Positions 17,184 through 26,483 of a stretch of 64,000 nt of DNA are shown here, piece after piece. The notes beneath the pieces were generated by a model. It was given only the letters and a program-made list of their open reading frames with translations, was not told where the DNA came from and searched no databases. The DNA comes from Psychrobacillus sp044762855 (GTDB lineage: Bacteria; Bacillota; Bacilli; Bacillales_A; Planococcaceae), in NCBI RefSeq assembly GCF_044762855.1, contig NZ_JBIWFB010000001.1, positions 744,001 to 808,000 of the forward strand, in the 5' to 3' direction. The position numbers and the translations under genes were made by a program. Numbering within the stretch: the stretch's first letter is position 1; the number at the start of each line of letters is the position of its first letter.

Positions 17184-19373
17184 TTGAGAAAAGTAATTAT
17201 AATACTAAAAGATGAATTTTCTAAGGAACTAAATGAATATCAAAATTTATTAAATCAATATGCCAGTAATAATTATGAAATTAATTTATTCGAAGATTAT
17301 ACAGATAAGATAAAATTAAATGATTTCGAATTAATTAAGTCTTATTTCGATGTTGAAAATTTTCATGACTATGATCTTGTGTCAGATGACCATAATCTTA
17401 TTTTTTTGTGGTACAGACTTTATCATAATCTATTTAATGAGTTTATATTAATTTTCAATAAATATATTGAACCCAATTTTAAAGAATTAAAAAAAGAAGA
17501 GATACTATTGTTCAGTAAGATAATCAAATTTGACGGAATTTCAGAAGAGATTTTAAAGAAGAAATTATATATCAATATCAATAAAAATAATTATTTCGAA
17601 ATATTTGATAGATTTATTAAAATATTATATAAATTAGAAATTATTGATGCTATTAATTTAAAAGAGAGAAATGAAAATAAACTCTATAATAAAAAATATC
17701 AAATTTCTGATGGAATTAGCTACACTTTTAATTATTTGAATAGTAATGAATATCAAATAATAAATTTATCAGGAAATGAGTTTTCAATAATTCAACATCT
17801 ATCATTTGACAAACTGAATAAACAATCAACAAGCATGGATTTACTTGCATGGTTTGTTCATTACATACAATCTATCATCAAAAACAACTCGAAATTGTTA
17901 AATATAATAACTATAATTTATACAGAAAATCCTCAAAAAAATGAAGAATTTTCGAATAAAGTAATTTCAATTCTTAAAAATATAGAACCTCCTTTTCAAG
18001 ATAAACTTAACTTATTATTCATACTACTGAAATTAACGAAAGAGAATGAGGATATTGTTAATCAATTATTTATTTTATTAAAGAAAGATAGTGATAATAT
18101 TGAAATTCATCACAATGTGATAATAAACCTTTTTTCTGCTATGTTTTCAAATAGAATAGAAAATAAAAATGAATACTATCTATTAATTAGACAAGCGATG
18201 ATGAAAATCTCTAATTTCTATAAAAAAAGTTTAGAAGTAAAAAAAAACTCAGTTAGTAATCATAATAGAATTGTAATAACAGTTGATTTGTTATTAAATG
18301 AAATGCATTCTCCTACTAAAGTATTTATCGATTTCTGTAATCAACTTGTTAGAAATACCAATTTTGAGCTTCTAATAATAATTGAAGAAAATTTTATTCC
18401 TAGTAAAGAAGAAATATTTGAGACGGCATTAATTATAGGTAATCCATCGGAAGATTGTAAAAAAATACATGAAAATCTATTGAAAGATAAAAGAATAAAA
18501 TTGTTCTATTCTAATACAAAGGAAACTAAAGTTCAACGATTAAAGAATATAAATAATACGATAAAAGAATTCAACCCATCAGTTCTTTTGTCCTATTCGA
18601 CATTCTCTATAATCCAAAATATACAGTTTAACAATATTCCGATTATTTATATATCTTTTGGGAATGAATACTCCTTAGCTTTAGCAAATCTTTATCTATA
18701 TAAAAATAAATTAAAAGCTCTAGAGATAGAGAACTCAGCGATATGTCCTGTCACTAGTAATATTGAAGCATTTATTAATGACTTTGAACTTCTTCCCAAA
18801 AATAAAGTATTTAGTAGGAAGGACTTTAATTTAGAGGAATCTGATTTTGTTATTATAACAGTTGGAAATAGACTTCAAAATGAAATTACTGAAAACTTAG
18901 TACAAGAAATGCAAAGATTCATACTAAAAAATAATAATGTAAAGTGGTTATTAGTTTCTCCAGAGCTACCATTATTTTTAAAAAAACGATATAAAGAATT
19001 ACTCAAGAATAATATTATTCATATTACTTATGAATCGGATTTACTCGCACTAACTTCAATATGCGACGTGTATTTAAACCCTAAAAGAATAGGTGGGGGG
19101 TATTCAATTGCTGCTGCGATGCAAGAGGGAGTACCAATACTAATGACGGATTTTGAATCAGACGGGTTAATTATTGCTGGACGAGAAAATGCTTCTGGTT
19201 CCAGTTATGAAGAATTAATATTGGAACTTGAGAAAATGTACGAAGATAGCAACTATAAATATTATAAAGGGGAAATCTTTAAAGCAAAAATGTCGAATTT
19301 AAGCGAAACGAGTAGGTTTCCCGAATTATTAGTTCATATTAATGAAACGTTAAAGAAGTTTCAATCAATTTAA
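17184..19373 (+). CDS. Large putative glycosyltransferase with C-terminal GT-B domain
   Basis: A 729-residue, very AT-rich protein. The first 350 residues are helical, rich in Asn, Lys, Ile and Leu, and match nothing I recognise. The last 330 look like a GT4-type GT-B domain: SDFVIITVGNRLQNEIT, KWLLVSPELP, and the donor-binding segment NPKRIGGGYSIAAAMQEGVPILMTD with EGVP. TTG 17184 is preceded by AAAGGTGAG. It opens the second sugar cluster and probably transfers a sugar to flagellin or to the pseudaminic acid already attached. Acceptor and donor are unknown. Confidence 0.72.
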   Translation: MRKVIIILKDEFSKELNEYQNLLNQYASNNYEINLFEDYTDKIKLNDFELIKSYFDVENFHDYDLVSDDHNLIFLWYRLYHNLFNEFILIFNKYIEPNFKELKKEEILLFSKIIKFDGISEEILKKKLYININKNNYFEIFDRFIKILYKLEIIDAINLKERNENKLYNKKYQISDGISYTFNYLNSNEYQIINLSGNEFSIIQHLSFDKLNKQSTSMDLLAWFVHYIQSIIKNNSKLLNIITIIYTENPQKNEEFSNKVISILKNIEPPFQDKLNLLFILLKLTKENEDIVNQLFILLKKDSDNIEIHHNVIINLFSAMFSNRIENKNEYYLLIRQAMMKISNFYKKSLEVKKNSVSNHNRIVITVDLLLNEMHSPTKVFIDFCNQLVRNTNFELLIIIEENFIPSKEEIFETALIIGNPSEDCKKIHENLLKDKRIKLFYSNTKETKVQRLKNINNTIKEFNPSVLLSYSTFSIIQNIQFNNIPIIYISFGNEYSLALANLYLYKNKLKALEIENSAICPVTSNIEAFINDFELLPKNKVFSRKDFNLEESDFVIITVGNRLQNEITENLVQEMQRFILKNNNVKWLLVSPELPLFLKKRYKELLKNNIIHITYESDLLALTSICDVYLNPKRIGGGYSIAAAMQEGVPILMTDFESDGLIIAGRENASGSSYEELILELEKMYEDSNYKYYKGEIFKAKMSNLSETSRFPELLVHINETLKKFQSI

Positions 19374-19389
19374 ATAGGCGGGATTAAAA

Positions 19390-20268
19390 ATGAAAGGTAT
19401 CATTTTAGCAGGTGGATCCGGAACACGATTATCACCCATAACAAAAGCATTTTCTAAACATCTATTACCTATATATGATAAGCCGATGATATATTATCCG
19501 TTATCAGTATTGATGTTAGCGGGAATCAAAGAAGTTTTAATTATTACAACTGAACGGGATTTGCCAATATATAAACGTTTACTAAATAATGGTTCTCAAT
19601 GGGGGATTAGTATAAAATATAAAATTCAAGAAAGCCCTAATGGAATTGCTGAAGCATTTATTTTGGGAGAAGAGTTTATTGGAGTTGATTCTGTTTGCTT
19701 AATACTTGGCGACAATATTTTCTATGGTCAAGGATTTACTCCAGTTTTAAAAGATGCAACAAACATAACTGAAGGTGCAATTGTATTTGGTTATCAAGTA
19801 AACGATCCGAAACGTTTTGGAGTTGTTGAGTTTAATAATGAAATGAAAGTAATATCGATTGAAGAAAAACCTAAAAGCCCCAAGTCAAATTACGCAGTAA
19901 CTGGTTTATATTTCTTTGATAACAAAGTAATTAACTTTGCAAAGAAAATTAAACCTTCATCTAGAGGTGAACTAGAAATTACAGATATAAATAAAAAATA
20001 TCTAGAATCTGGAGAACTAAGTGTAAAAGTATTAGGTCGTGGATTTGCATGGTTGGATACAGGGACCTTTGAGAGTTTAATTGAAGCGGGGCAATTTGTC
20101 CAGACAATTGAAAAAAGACAAGGCTATAAGATTGCTTGTTTGGAAGAAATTTCTTATAAAAATAAATGGATTACTACTGAACAACTAAGTGTGCTTTCAA
20201 AACAATATAGTAATGACTATGGCAATTATTTGAATAATCTCGCAGAAGAAGGAGGATTATTAATATGA
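19390..20268 (+). CDS. rmlA: Glucose-1-phosphate thymidylyltransferase
   Basis: RmlA makes dTDP-glucose from dTTP and glucose-1-phosphate. The 292-residue protein has the nucleotide motif LAGGSGTRLSPITKAFSKHL, KPMIYYPLSVLMLAGI, LGDNIFYG and WLDTGTFESLIEAG, all typical of the family. No rmlC or rmlD is present in the window, so dTDP-rhamnose is not the product of this cluster; the neighbouring aminotransferase suggests a dTDP-amino sugar. It overlaps the next gene (ATGA). Confidence 0.93.
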   Translation: MKGIILAGGSGTRLSPITKAFSKHLLPIYDKPMIYYPLSVLMLAGIKEVLIITTERDLPIYKRLLNNGSQWGISIKYKIQESPNGIAEAFILGEEFIGVDSVCLILGDNIFYGQGFTPVLKDATNITEGAIVFGYQVNDPKRFGVVEFNNEMKVISIEEKPKSPKSNYAVTGLYFFDNKVINFAKKIKPSSRGELEITDINKKYLESGELSVKVLGRGFAWLDTGTFESLIEAGQFVQTIEKRQGYKIACLEEISYKNKWITTEQLSVLSKQYSNDYGNYLNNLAEEGGLLI

Positions 20269-21359
20269 TTCCAGTATCGAAACCATACCTCCCCTCCCTA
20301 GAAGAGTATAGTAAGTTTCTTAAAATTATTTGGGAAAACAATCAACTCACTAATAATGGACCTTTAGTGAGGCGTTTAGAAAATGAAATTACAGAATACT
20401 TAAATGTTGATAAAGTATATTATGTTACCAATGGTACCACCGCTCTTCAATTGGCAATAAAAGCGCTTGGATTGACTAAAGAGATCATTACTACGCCATT
20501 TTCATTTGTAGCTACCACTACTTCTATTATTTGGGAGAGTTGCACACCTGTTTTTGTTGATATTGAATCTAATACTTTTTGTATTAATGCTGATTTAATA
20601 GAATCTGCAATTACAGAAAAAACGGAAGCAATATTAGCAACTCATGTTTTTGGTTATCCTTGTGATGTTATTAAGATTCAGAAAATTGCTGAGAAATATG
20701 GACTTAAAGTAATATATGACGGCGCGCATGCTTTTGGGTCGATAATAAATGGAAAGTCACTGCTATCTTATGGTGACATATCTACAGTTAGCTTCCATGC
20801 TACGAAATTGTTTCATACAATAGAGGGAGGGGCAGTAATTGTAAATCGTGAAGAAAGTATAGTCAATGAATTATCTTTATTAAGATCTTTTGGTAATGTA
20901 GGAGATAATCATATATCACCAGGAGTGAATGGCAAGAACTCAGAGTTTCATGCGGCTATGGGGTTATGTAATTTACCCATACTAAATCATATAATTGAAA
21001 AAAGAAAACATCTTTCAAAATTTTATGATGCTAATATTAAAGGGTTTTTTCAACTTCCAAAACCGTTATATGAATTTGAATACAACTATGCTTATTACCC
21101 TATGATCTTAAAATGTGAATCTGAATTATTGCATGTCAAAGCAAAGTTAGAGGAACACGGTATTTTAGCTAGACGATATTTTTATCCATCTTTAAATAAA
21201 ATTTCCTATTTAAATAATAAGCTGACATTAAAAGTATCAGAAGATATAGCTTCTCGAATACTATGCCTACCTTTATTTCATCAAATAGAGAATGAAGAAT
21301 TAGAGAGAATTGTTTCAATTGTAAATAAAATTAACCAAAAACGGGTGGAAAAGATATGA
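20265..21359 (+). CDS. DegT/DnrJ/EryC1 sugar aminotransferase
   Basis: A 364-residue PLP-dependent aminotransferase. YYVTNGTTALQLAIKALGL, VIYDGAHAFGS and the PLP lysine in VSFHATKLFHTIEGG are visible. Next to rmlA and rmlB it most likely aminates dTDP-4-keto-6-deoxyglucose; with no FdtA-type 3,4-ketoisomerase visible, C4 is the simplest target, as in VioA or RffA type enzymes. That regiochemistry is inference. It is coupled to both neighbours by ATGA overlaps. Confidence 0.85.
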   Translation: MIPVSKPYLPSLEEYSKFLKIIWENNQLTNNGPLVRRLENEITEYLNVDKVYYVTNGTTALQLAIKALGLTKEIITTPFSFVATTTSIIWESCTPVFVDIESNTFCINADLIESAITEKTEAILATHVFGYPCDVIKIQKIAEKYGLKVIYDGAHAFGSIINGKSLLSYGDISTVSFHATKLFHTIEGGAVIVNREESIVNELSLLRSFGNVGDNHISPGVNGKNSEFHAAMGLCNLPILNHIIEKRKHLSKFYDANIKGFFQLPKPLYEFEYNYAYYPMILKCESELLHVKAKLEEHGILARRYFYPSLNKISYLNNKLTLKVSEDIASRILCLPLFHQIENEELERIVSIVNKINQKRVEKI

Positions 21360-22051
21360 AGATAGGAATAATGCAACCTTACTTTTTTCCTTATATAGGA
21401 TATTTTCAACTTATGAACGCAGTTGATAAATTTATAGTTTATGATGATATACAGTATACGAAGAGTGGATGGATAAATAGAAATCGAATTAGAAATAATG
21501 ATAAGGATTTTTTATTTACAATTCCTATTAAAAAAGGTTCAAGTTATGAATCAATTATTGAAAAAGAAATTTCAAGCGATTTTAGTAGAGATAATTTAAT
21601 AGGACAAATTAATACTTTTTATAAAAATGCTCCTTATTATTATGATGTTATTCCATTAATTAAAGAGATAATAATGTATGACACTAAAAACTTATTCAAG
21701 TATATATTTAATTCAATAATAAAAGTAAAAAAATACTTAGGGCTGGATACCAAGATATTGATTTCATCAAGTATTCCTATTGAAAATAGTTTGAAATCTA
21801 CAAAGAAAGTAATATCCATTTGTAAAGCTACTTCAGGAAATATATATATTAATTTACCTGGAGGGAAGGAGTTATATTCCAAGGATATATTTATTGAATC
21901 AAACCTAGAATTAAAATTTATTGAATCAAACCCCATATTATATAATCAATCATCTGAAATATTTATTGAAAATCTATCAATAATCGATGTGTTAATGTTT
22001 AATGATTTAAAAACAATCAAAAAGTTTTTATGCAATTACAATCTTGTTTAA
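21356..22051 (+). CDS. WbqC family protein
   Basis: A 231-residue protein with the WbqC signature at its N-terminus: IMQPYFFPYIGYFQLMNAVD, then FIVYDDIQYTKSGWINRNRI. The family is common in O-antigen and flagellin glycan clusters, almost always beside an amino-sugar aminotransferase; its reaction is not known to me. The N-terminal half is well conserved and the C-terminal half is lysine- and isoleucine-rich. It overlaps the aminotransferase by four bases. Confidence 0.82.
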   Translation: MKIGIMQPYFFPYIGYFQLMNAVDKFIVYDDIQYTKSGWINRNRIRNNDKDFLFTIPIKKGSSYESIIEKEISSDFSRDNLIGQINTFYKNAPYYYDVIPLIKEIIMYDTKNLFKYIFNSIIKVKKYLGLDTKILISSSIPIENSLKSTKKVISICKATSGNIYINLPGGKELYSKDIFIESNLELKFIESNPILYNQSSEIFIENLSIIDVLMFNDLKTIKKFLCNYNLV

Positions 22052-22069
22052 AGAGGGTGGAAAAGAGAA

Positions 22070-23059
22070 ATGTTTAAGTGGGAAAAAAAGGGTGTTATTT
22101 TTAATCCTTTAACTCAATCAAAGTATGAATGGATGTACGAATTTGCACAGGCCCCCTGTGTTTTAGAAAAAGATGATTTTATAAGAGTATATTTTAATAC
22201 AAGGGAAAAGATTGATAAAAATGGACAATATAAAAGTTATGTAGCTTTTATTGATTTAGACAAGACAGATCTTAAAACAATAAAAGGTATGAGTGAATCA
22301 CCACTTTTGACATTAGGAGGTTTAGGGACATTTGATGAATTCGGAACATATCCTTTTACTATATATGATGACAAAGATAATGAGAAAGTTATTGCTTACT
22401 ATGGAGGATGGACAAGATGTGAATCGGTACCATTTGATGTTTCGATAGGAATGGCAATAAGTAACGACGGTGGTAATACTTTTGTTAAATATGGAAAAGG
22501 ACCTGTACTTACTTCTACGCCATATGAACCATTCATAATTAGTGGACCTAAGATTAGGAAATTTAAACAAAAATATTATCTTTTTTATATCGCAGGCTGT
22601 GCATGGATTGAGAAAAATTCTATGACAGAACCAGTCTATAAAATCCGATTGGCTGTTTCTGAGGATGGAGTGAATTGGGAGAAATATAACAAAAATATAA
22701 TAGAAGATAAGCTTCATGAGTTTGAAGCTCAGGCAAGTCCAGACGTTTTCTATAAAGATGGATATTACCATATGTTTTTTTGTTATCGGGACTCTCATGA
22801 TTACAGAACTAATAGTTCAAATGCATACAGAATTGGCTATGCTTATTCAAAAGACTTATTTAATTGGACAAGAAGAGACAACCTAGTAGGGATTGATGTC
22901 TCGAAAGAGGGTTTTGATAATGAAATGGTTGCATACCCTCATGTTTTTGAAGTTGAAAATAAAATATATATGTTTTACTTAGGAAACGAAGTTGGAAAAT
23001 ACGGTTTTGGAATTGCAGAATTAATAGATTTAAACGATGATTTTTTAAAGGAGAATTGA
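22070..23059 (+). CDS. Five-bladed beta-propeller glycosidase-like protein, copy 1
   Basis: A 329-residue cytoplasmic protein with repeated blades of GH43/GH130-like type: IRVYFNTRE, SIGMAISNDGGNTFVKYGKGPVL, AVSEDGVNWEKY, GYYHMFFCYRDSHDYR, IGYAYSKDLFNWTRR, YPHVFEVENKIYMFYLGNE. No signal peptide is visible, so a secreted glycan-degrading role is unlikely. Its paralogue lies two bases after its stop. The enzymatic role in a sugar-biosynthesis cluster is unclear; it could act on a nucleotide-linked or protein-linked sugar, or bind rather than cut. Confidence 0.7.
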   Translation: MFKWEKKGVIFNPLTQSKYEWMYEFAQAPCVLEKDDFIRVYFNTREKIDKNGQYKSYVAFIDLDKTDLKTIKGMSESPLLTLGGLGTFDEFGTYPFTIYDDKDNEKVIAYYGGWTRCESVPFDVSIGMAISNDGGNTFVKYGKGPVLTSTPYEPFIISGPKIRKFKQKYYLFYIAGCAWIEKNSMTEPVYKIRLAVSEDGVNWEKYNKNIIEDKLHEFEAQASPDVFYKDGYYHMFFCYRDSHDYRTNSSNAYRIGYAYSKDLFNWTRRDNLVGIDVSKEGFDNEMVAYPHVFEVENKIYMFYLGNEVGKYGFGIAELIDLNDDFLKEN

Positions 23060-23060
23060 A

Positions 23061-23993
23061 ATGAAGTGGAGAAAGTTAGGTAGAATTTTTAATCCAATAG
23101 ATTATTCTTTAAATTATGCACAATCACCTCAAACGGTTGTATTCGAAAATTTTGTTAGAATTTATTTTTCTACTAGAATGATAGATTCATCAGGAAAATT
23201 CTTAAGTAAAGTTGTTTTCATTGATATGAATAAAGACATGACAGAAGTTATTAATTTGAGTCAAAATGAAGTCATTCCTTTAGGAAGTAAAGGGTGCTTC
23301 GATGAACATGGTATTTTTCCCATAAATCCTCTAAAAGTAGAAGGGGAGGTATGGGCTTACACATCAGGTTGGACTAGAAGGATATCGGTATCAGTCAACA
23401 CTGGTATTGGTCTTGCTAAATCAAATGATAATGGAGAAACCTTTCAAAAAATTGGAAAAGGCCCAATATTAACTGCAAATCTAAATGAACCATTTCTTGT
23501 GGCAGATCCCTTTGTGAAAAGGATAAATAATAAATACCATATGTGGTATATATTTGGAGTGGAATGGAGAAAGTTTCAGAATGAAAAAGAACCTGAGCGA
23601 ATTTATAAAATAGCACATTCTGTTTCAAATGACGGTATAAATTGGATAAGAAATGGTACTCCTATTATTAAAGATATATTAAAAGATGAGAGTCAGGCCT
23701 TGCCGACTGTATTAATTAATAAAGATGGATACCATATGTTTTTTTGCTTTAGGGAATCATATGATTTTAGGGTGAACCCAGAAAATAGTTATAAGATGGG
23801 GTACGCCTTTTCAAAGGATGGTCTTTCCTGGGAGAGAAATGATGAATTAGGAAGAATAGACCCAAGTCAAGGAGAGTGGGATTCAGAAATGATTTGTTAT
23901 CCTCATGTTTTCGAAGTTGATGATAAGGTTTATATGTTATATAACGGAAATGAGTTTGGAAAATATGGGTTTGGATTAGCTGAATTGGAGTAA
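23061..23993 (+). CDS. Five-bladed beta-propeller glycosidase-like protein, copy 2
   Basis: A 310-residue paralogue of the gene before it, with the same blades in the same order: VRIYFSTRM, TGIGLAKSNDNGETFQKIGKGPIL, SVSNDGINWIRN, GYHMFFCFRESYDFR, MGYAFSKDGLSWERN, YPHVFEVDDKVYMLYNGNEFGKYGFG. Differences are concentrated in loops, as expected after duplication and specialisation for two substrates or positions of one glycan. AAGGAG precedes ATG 23061. No signal peptide. Confidence 0.7.
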   Translation: MKWRKLGRIFNPIDYSLNYAQSPQTVVFENFVRIYFSTRMIDSSGKFLSKVVFIDMNKDMTEVINLSQNEVIPLGSKGCFDEHGIFPINPLKVEGEVWAYTSGWTRRISVSVNTGIGLAKSNDNGETFQKIGKGPILTANLNEPFLVADPFVKRINNKYHMWYIFGVEWRKFQNEKEPERIYKIAHSVSNDGINWIRNGTPIIKDILKDESQALPTVLINKDGYHMFFCFRESYDFRVNPENSYKMGYAFSKDGLSWERNDELGRIDPSQGEWDSEMICYPHVFEVDDKVYMLYNGNEFGKYGFGLAELE

Positions 23994-23998
23994 CAATA

Positions 23999-24448
23999 AT
24001 GGAAATAATTTTTTCAAGAGATTGTGATTACGAGAAAATATACCTTCATTTACTAGAGTGTAAAGATAATTTTGTTCCTCCTTTAAATGAAAGAGTTGAA
24101 TTAAGAGATTTTGCAAAAAAAATACATGATAACGCAATAACTTTTTGTGCAATAGATAATCACAACTTAGTAGGACTTGTTAGTTGTTATTTTAATAATG
24201 GTGCATATGGATTTATTAACCATGTTAGTGTGCTATCTAAATATAAAAGATTAGGCATTGCAATAAGGTTGATGGAAATGTGTATAGATTATGCATTAGA
24301 AAATTCGTATTCATTATTATGTTTAGAAGTAGATTCAGATAATAAAGCTGCAATAGTTTTATATACTAAAGTTGGTTTTGAGATTAAAGATAATAATAGT
24401 AATTGTATAGAAATGAATAAAGCTATTAATTTGGAGGGATTAGATTGA
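23999..24448 (+). CDS. GNAT family N-acetyltransferase
   Basis: A 149-residue GNAT protein with the acetyl-CoA loop VSVLSKYKRLGIAIRLMEMCI (positions about 80-100) and the C-terminal LEVDSDNKAAIVLYTKVGFE. In this cluster it may acylate the amino sugar made by the aminotransferase, as WecD- or FdtC-like enzymes do, though the acceptor cannot be read from sequence. It ends in a TTGA overlap with the methyltransferase gene. Confidence 0.8.
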   Translation: MEIIFSRDCDYEKIYLHLLECKDNFVPPLNERVELRDFAKKIHDNAITFCAIDNHNLVGLVSCYFNNGAYGFINHVSVLSKYKRLGIAIRLMEMCIDYALENSYSLLCLEVDSDNKAAIVLYTKVGFEIKDNNSNCIEMNKAINLEGLD

Positions 24449-25188
24449 TTAATCGAGACTATAATAATGAATTAAATGATAATATGGAAAGGAAATATAT
24501 TTATAATTTTGATCAAGACGTTATGCATAGATTTATGATAGAGGCTTTTAAGCCTTTTTTTATAAGTGGTAATAGTTTGGAATTAGGAAGTTATAAAGGC
24601 ATTTTTACTAAAAGACTAACTCCTTTTTTTGAGGATATAACATGTGTAGAAGCATCTTCAATTGCTATCGAAGAAGCAAAGAATAATTTGAGTTCATTTA
24701 CAAATATTAAATATATTACTTCTAAATTTGAAAAGTTAGAAGTAGATAGAAAATATGATAATATTATCTTAACTCATGTACTAGAGCATATTGATAATCC
24801 AGTTGAATTATTAAAAAAAATTAGGGAACAATGGTTAAGTGAAAACGGAAGATTGTTTATTGTATGTCCCAATGCAAATGCAGCATCACGACAAATAGCA
24901 GTGAAAATGGGGATTATTGATAATACTAGAGCAGTTACTAAAGCAGAATTCGAACATGGACACAGGATTACATATACTTTTGATACATTAGAGAGAGATG
25001 TGAGTTTAAGTGGGTTAAATGTTGTACATAAAACAGGAATTTTTTTTAAAGCATTAGCAAACTTTCAGTGGGATCAATTAATGCAGACAGATATTATAAC
25101 AGACGAATATCTAGTTGGATGTTATAAACTTGGGTTAGAGCATCCTAACTTGTGTTCAAGTATATTTTTTGTGTGTGAAATAGAATAA
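24445..25188 (+). CDS. SAM-dependent class I methyltransferase
   Basis: A 247-residue protein with the Rossmann methyltransferase pattern: motif I LELGSYKGIFTKRL (residues about 45-58), the acidic VEASSIAIEEA, and post-motif YDNIILTHVLEHIDNPVELL. It probably methylates the sugar or its N-acyl group, a frequent decoration in flagellin glycans. The TTG start at 24445 overlaps the previous stop and has GGAGGG six bases upstream. Confidence 0.82.
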   Translation: MINRDYNNELNDNMERKYIYNFDQDVMHRFMIEAFKPFFISGNSLELGSYKGIFTKRLTPFFEDITCVEASSIAIEEAKNNLSSFTNIKYITSKFEKLEVDRKYDNIILTHVLEHIDNPVELLKKIREQWLSENGRLFIVCPNANAASRQIAVKMGIIDNTRAVTKAEFEHGHRITYTFDTLERDVSLSGLNVVHKTGIFFKALANFQWDQLMQTDIITDEYLVGCYKLGLEHPNLCSSIFFVCEIE

Positions 25189-25197
25189 TTTTTAGGA

Positions 25198-26211
25198 GTG
25201 ATTTGGATTTTACTAATTACTGGAGGGGCAGGTTTTATTGCCTCAAACTTCATTATTAACATTTTAAAGGGACATGAAAAATTAGAAGTTATTAATCTTG
25301 ATAAATTAACCTACGCTGGGGATACTAGAAATTTAGAAGAATTGTCAAATCACCCTAACTATAGATTTATCCAAGGAGATATCTGTGATCGAGCACTTTT
25401 AGAAACATTATTTGAAGAATATCAGATTGATGGTGTCATACATTTCGCTGCAGAATCTCATGTTGATAATTCTATAGAAAATCCAGCTGCTTTCGTTGAA
25501 ACAAATGTGTTGGGCACTATGAATATATTAGATGTAGCACGTAATTATTGGATGGTAGGGCCAAACGAATATAAGGAACAGTTCAAAAATGCGCGTTTCC
25601 ATCATATTTCAACTGATGAAGTATACGGTTCTTTAGGAGAAAATGGGCTTTTTTCAGAGGATACGCCTTATGCTCCAAACAGTCCCTATTCAGCAAGTAA
25701 GGCTTCATCAGATATGCTAGTTCGTAGTTATTATCATACATATGGTATGAATGTTGTAACTACAAATTGTTCTAATAATTTTGGTCCCAAACAACATAGT
25801 GAAAAGCTTATACCAACTATTATACGAAAGGCATTAGCACTTGAATCAATTCCTATTTACGGTGATGGTCGAAATATTAGAGATTGGTTATTTGTTTTGG
25901 ATCATTGCCAGGCAGTTGAAAAAGTATACTTTGAAGGTAAGGCAGGAGAAACTTACTTAATTGGGGGACATAATGAACGAACTAATATAGAGATTGCACA
26001 GATGATTTGTGAAATATTAGATGAAATTAAACCTCTAAAAAACGGTGTTAGTTATAGGAACTTAATAGCTTTAGTAGAAGATAGACCAGGCCATGATTTT
26101 AGATATGCGATAGACGATCGTAAGTATAGAGAATCGTTCAATGATTTGCTAAAAAGTGATTTTAAAGAGAATTTATTAAGAACAGTCAAATATTATATAG
26201 AGAAACAATAA
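25198..26211 (+). CDS. rmlB: dTDP-glucose 4,6-dehydratase
   Basis: RmlB converts dTDP-glucose to dTDP-4-keto-6-deoxyglucose. TGGAGFIASN, HFAAESHVDNS, STDEVYGSLG and the catalytic YSASK are intact in about 335 residues. The start is odd. GTG 25198 is the only standard in-frame codon, but the ribosome site AGGAG (25194-25198) overlaps it. An ATT at 25207 has ideal eight-base spacing and aligns with the family N-terminus (ILLITGG). A non-AUG start or a small sequence error is possible. It closes the second sugar cluster. Confidence 0.9.
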   Translation: MIWILLITGGAGFIASNFIINILKGHEKLEVINLDKLTYAGDTRNLEELSNHPNYRFIQGDICDRALLETLFEEYQIDGVIHFAAESHVDNSIENPAAFVETNVLGTMNILDVARNYWMVGPNEYKEQFKNARFHHISTDEVYGSLGENGLFSEDTPYAPNSPYSASKASSDMLVRSYYHTYGMNVVTTNCSNNFGPKQHSEKLIPTIIRKALALESIPIYGDGRNIRDWLFVLDHCQAVEKVYFEGKAGETYLIGGHNERTNIEIAQMICEILDEIKPLKNGVSYRNLIALVEDRPGHDFRYAIDDRKYRESFNDLLKSDFKENLLRTVKYYIEKQ

Positions 26212-26364
26212 CTTGTAATACCATAAAGTACGATTTTGTCCAGAGAGATTAGTTTAAATTATACAGTATAATTTAATGGTTTGCTTTTGAAACTCAAAAC
26301 TCATTGTTTTATTTTTTTGTAAGAACTAGATGCAACAGACATGTCTATTTTACACTACCTATAC

Positions 26365-26428
26365 AAAAACACCTACGAGTTGATTTGGTATTTCTAAACC
26401 AAGTTTTCAACAAGTAGGTGTTTTTTTT
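26365..26428. terminator. Bidirectional terminator between rmlB and the reverse flagellin
   Basis: AAAACACCTAC near 26366-26376 pairs with GTAGGTGTTTT at 26414-26424, with A-run and T-run on either side and a 37-base interior that can fold further. It serves the converging rmlB and second flagellin genes. The rest of 26212-26483 shows no other feature. Confidence 0.8.
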
Positions 26429-26483
26429 ATTATGTCTTTTCTTATAGAGTCAGTTCTTATACACTACAGCGTATTTTTTACAA

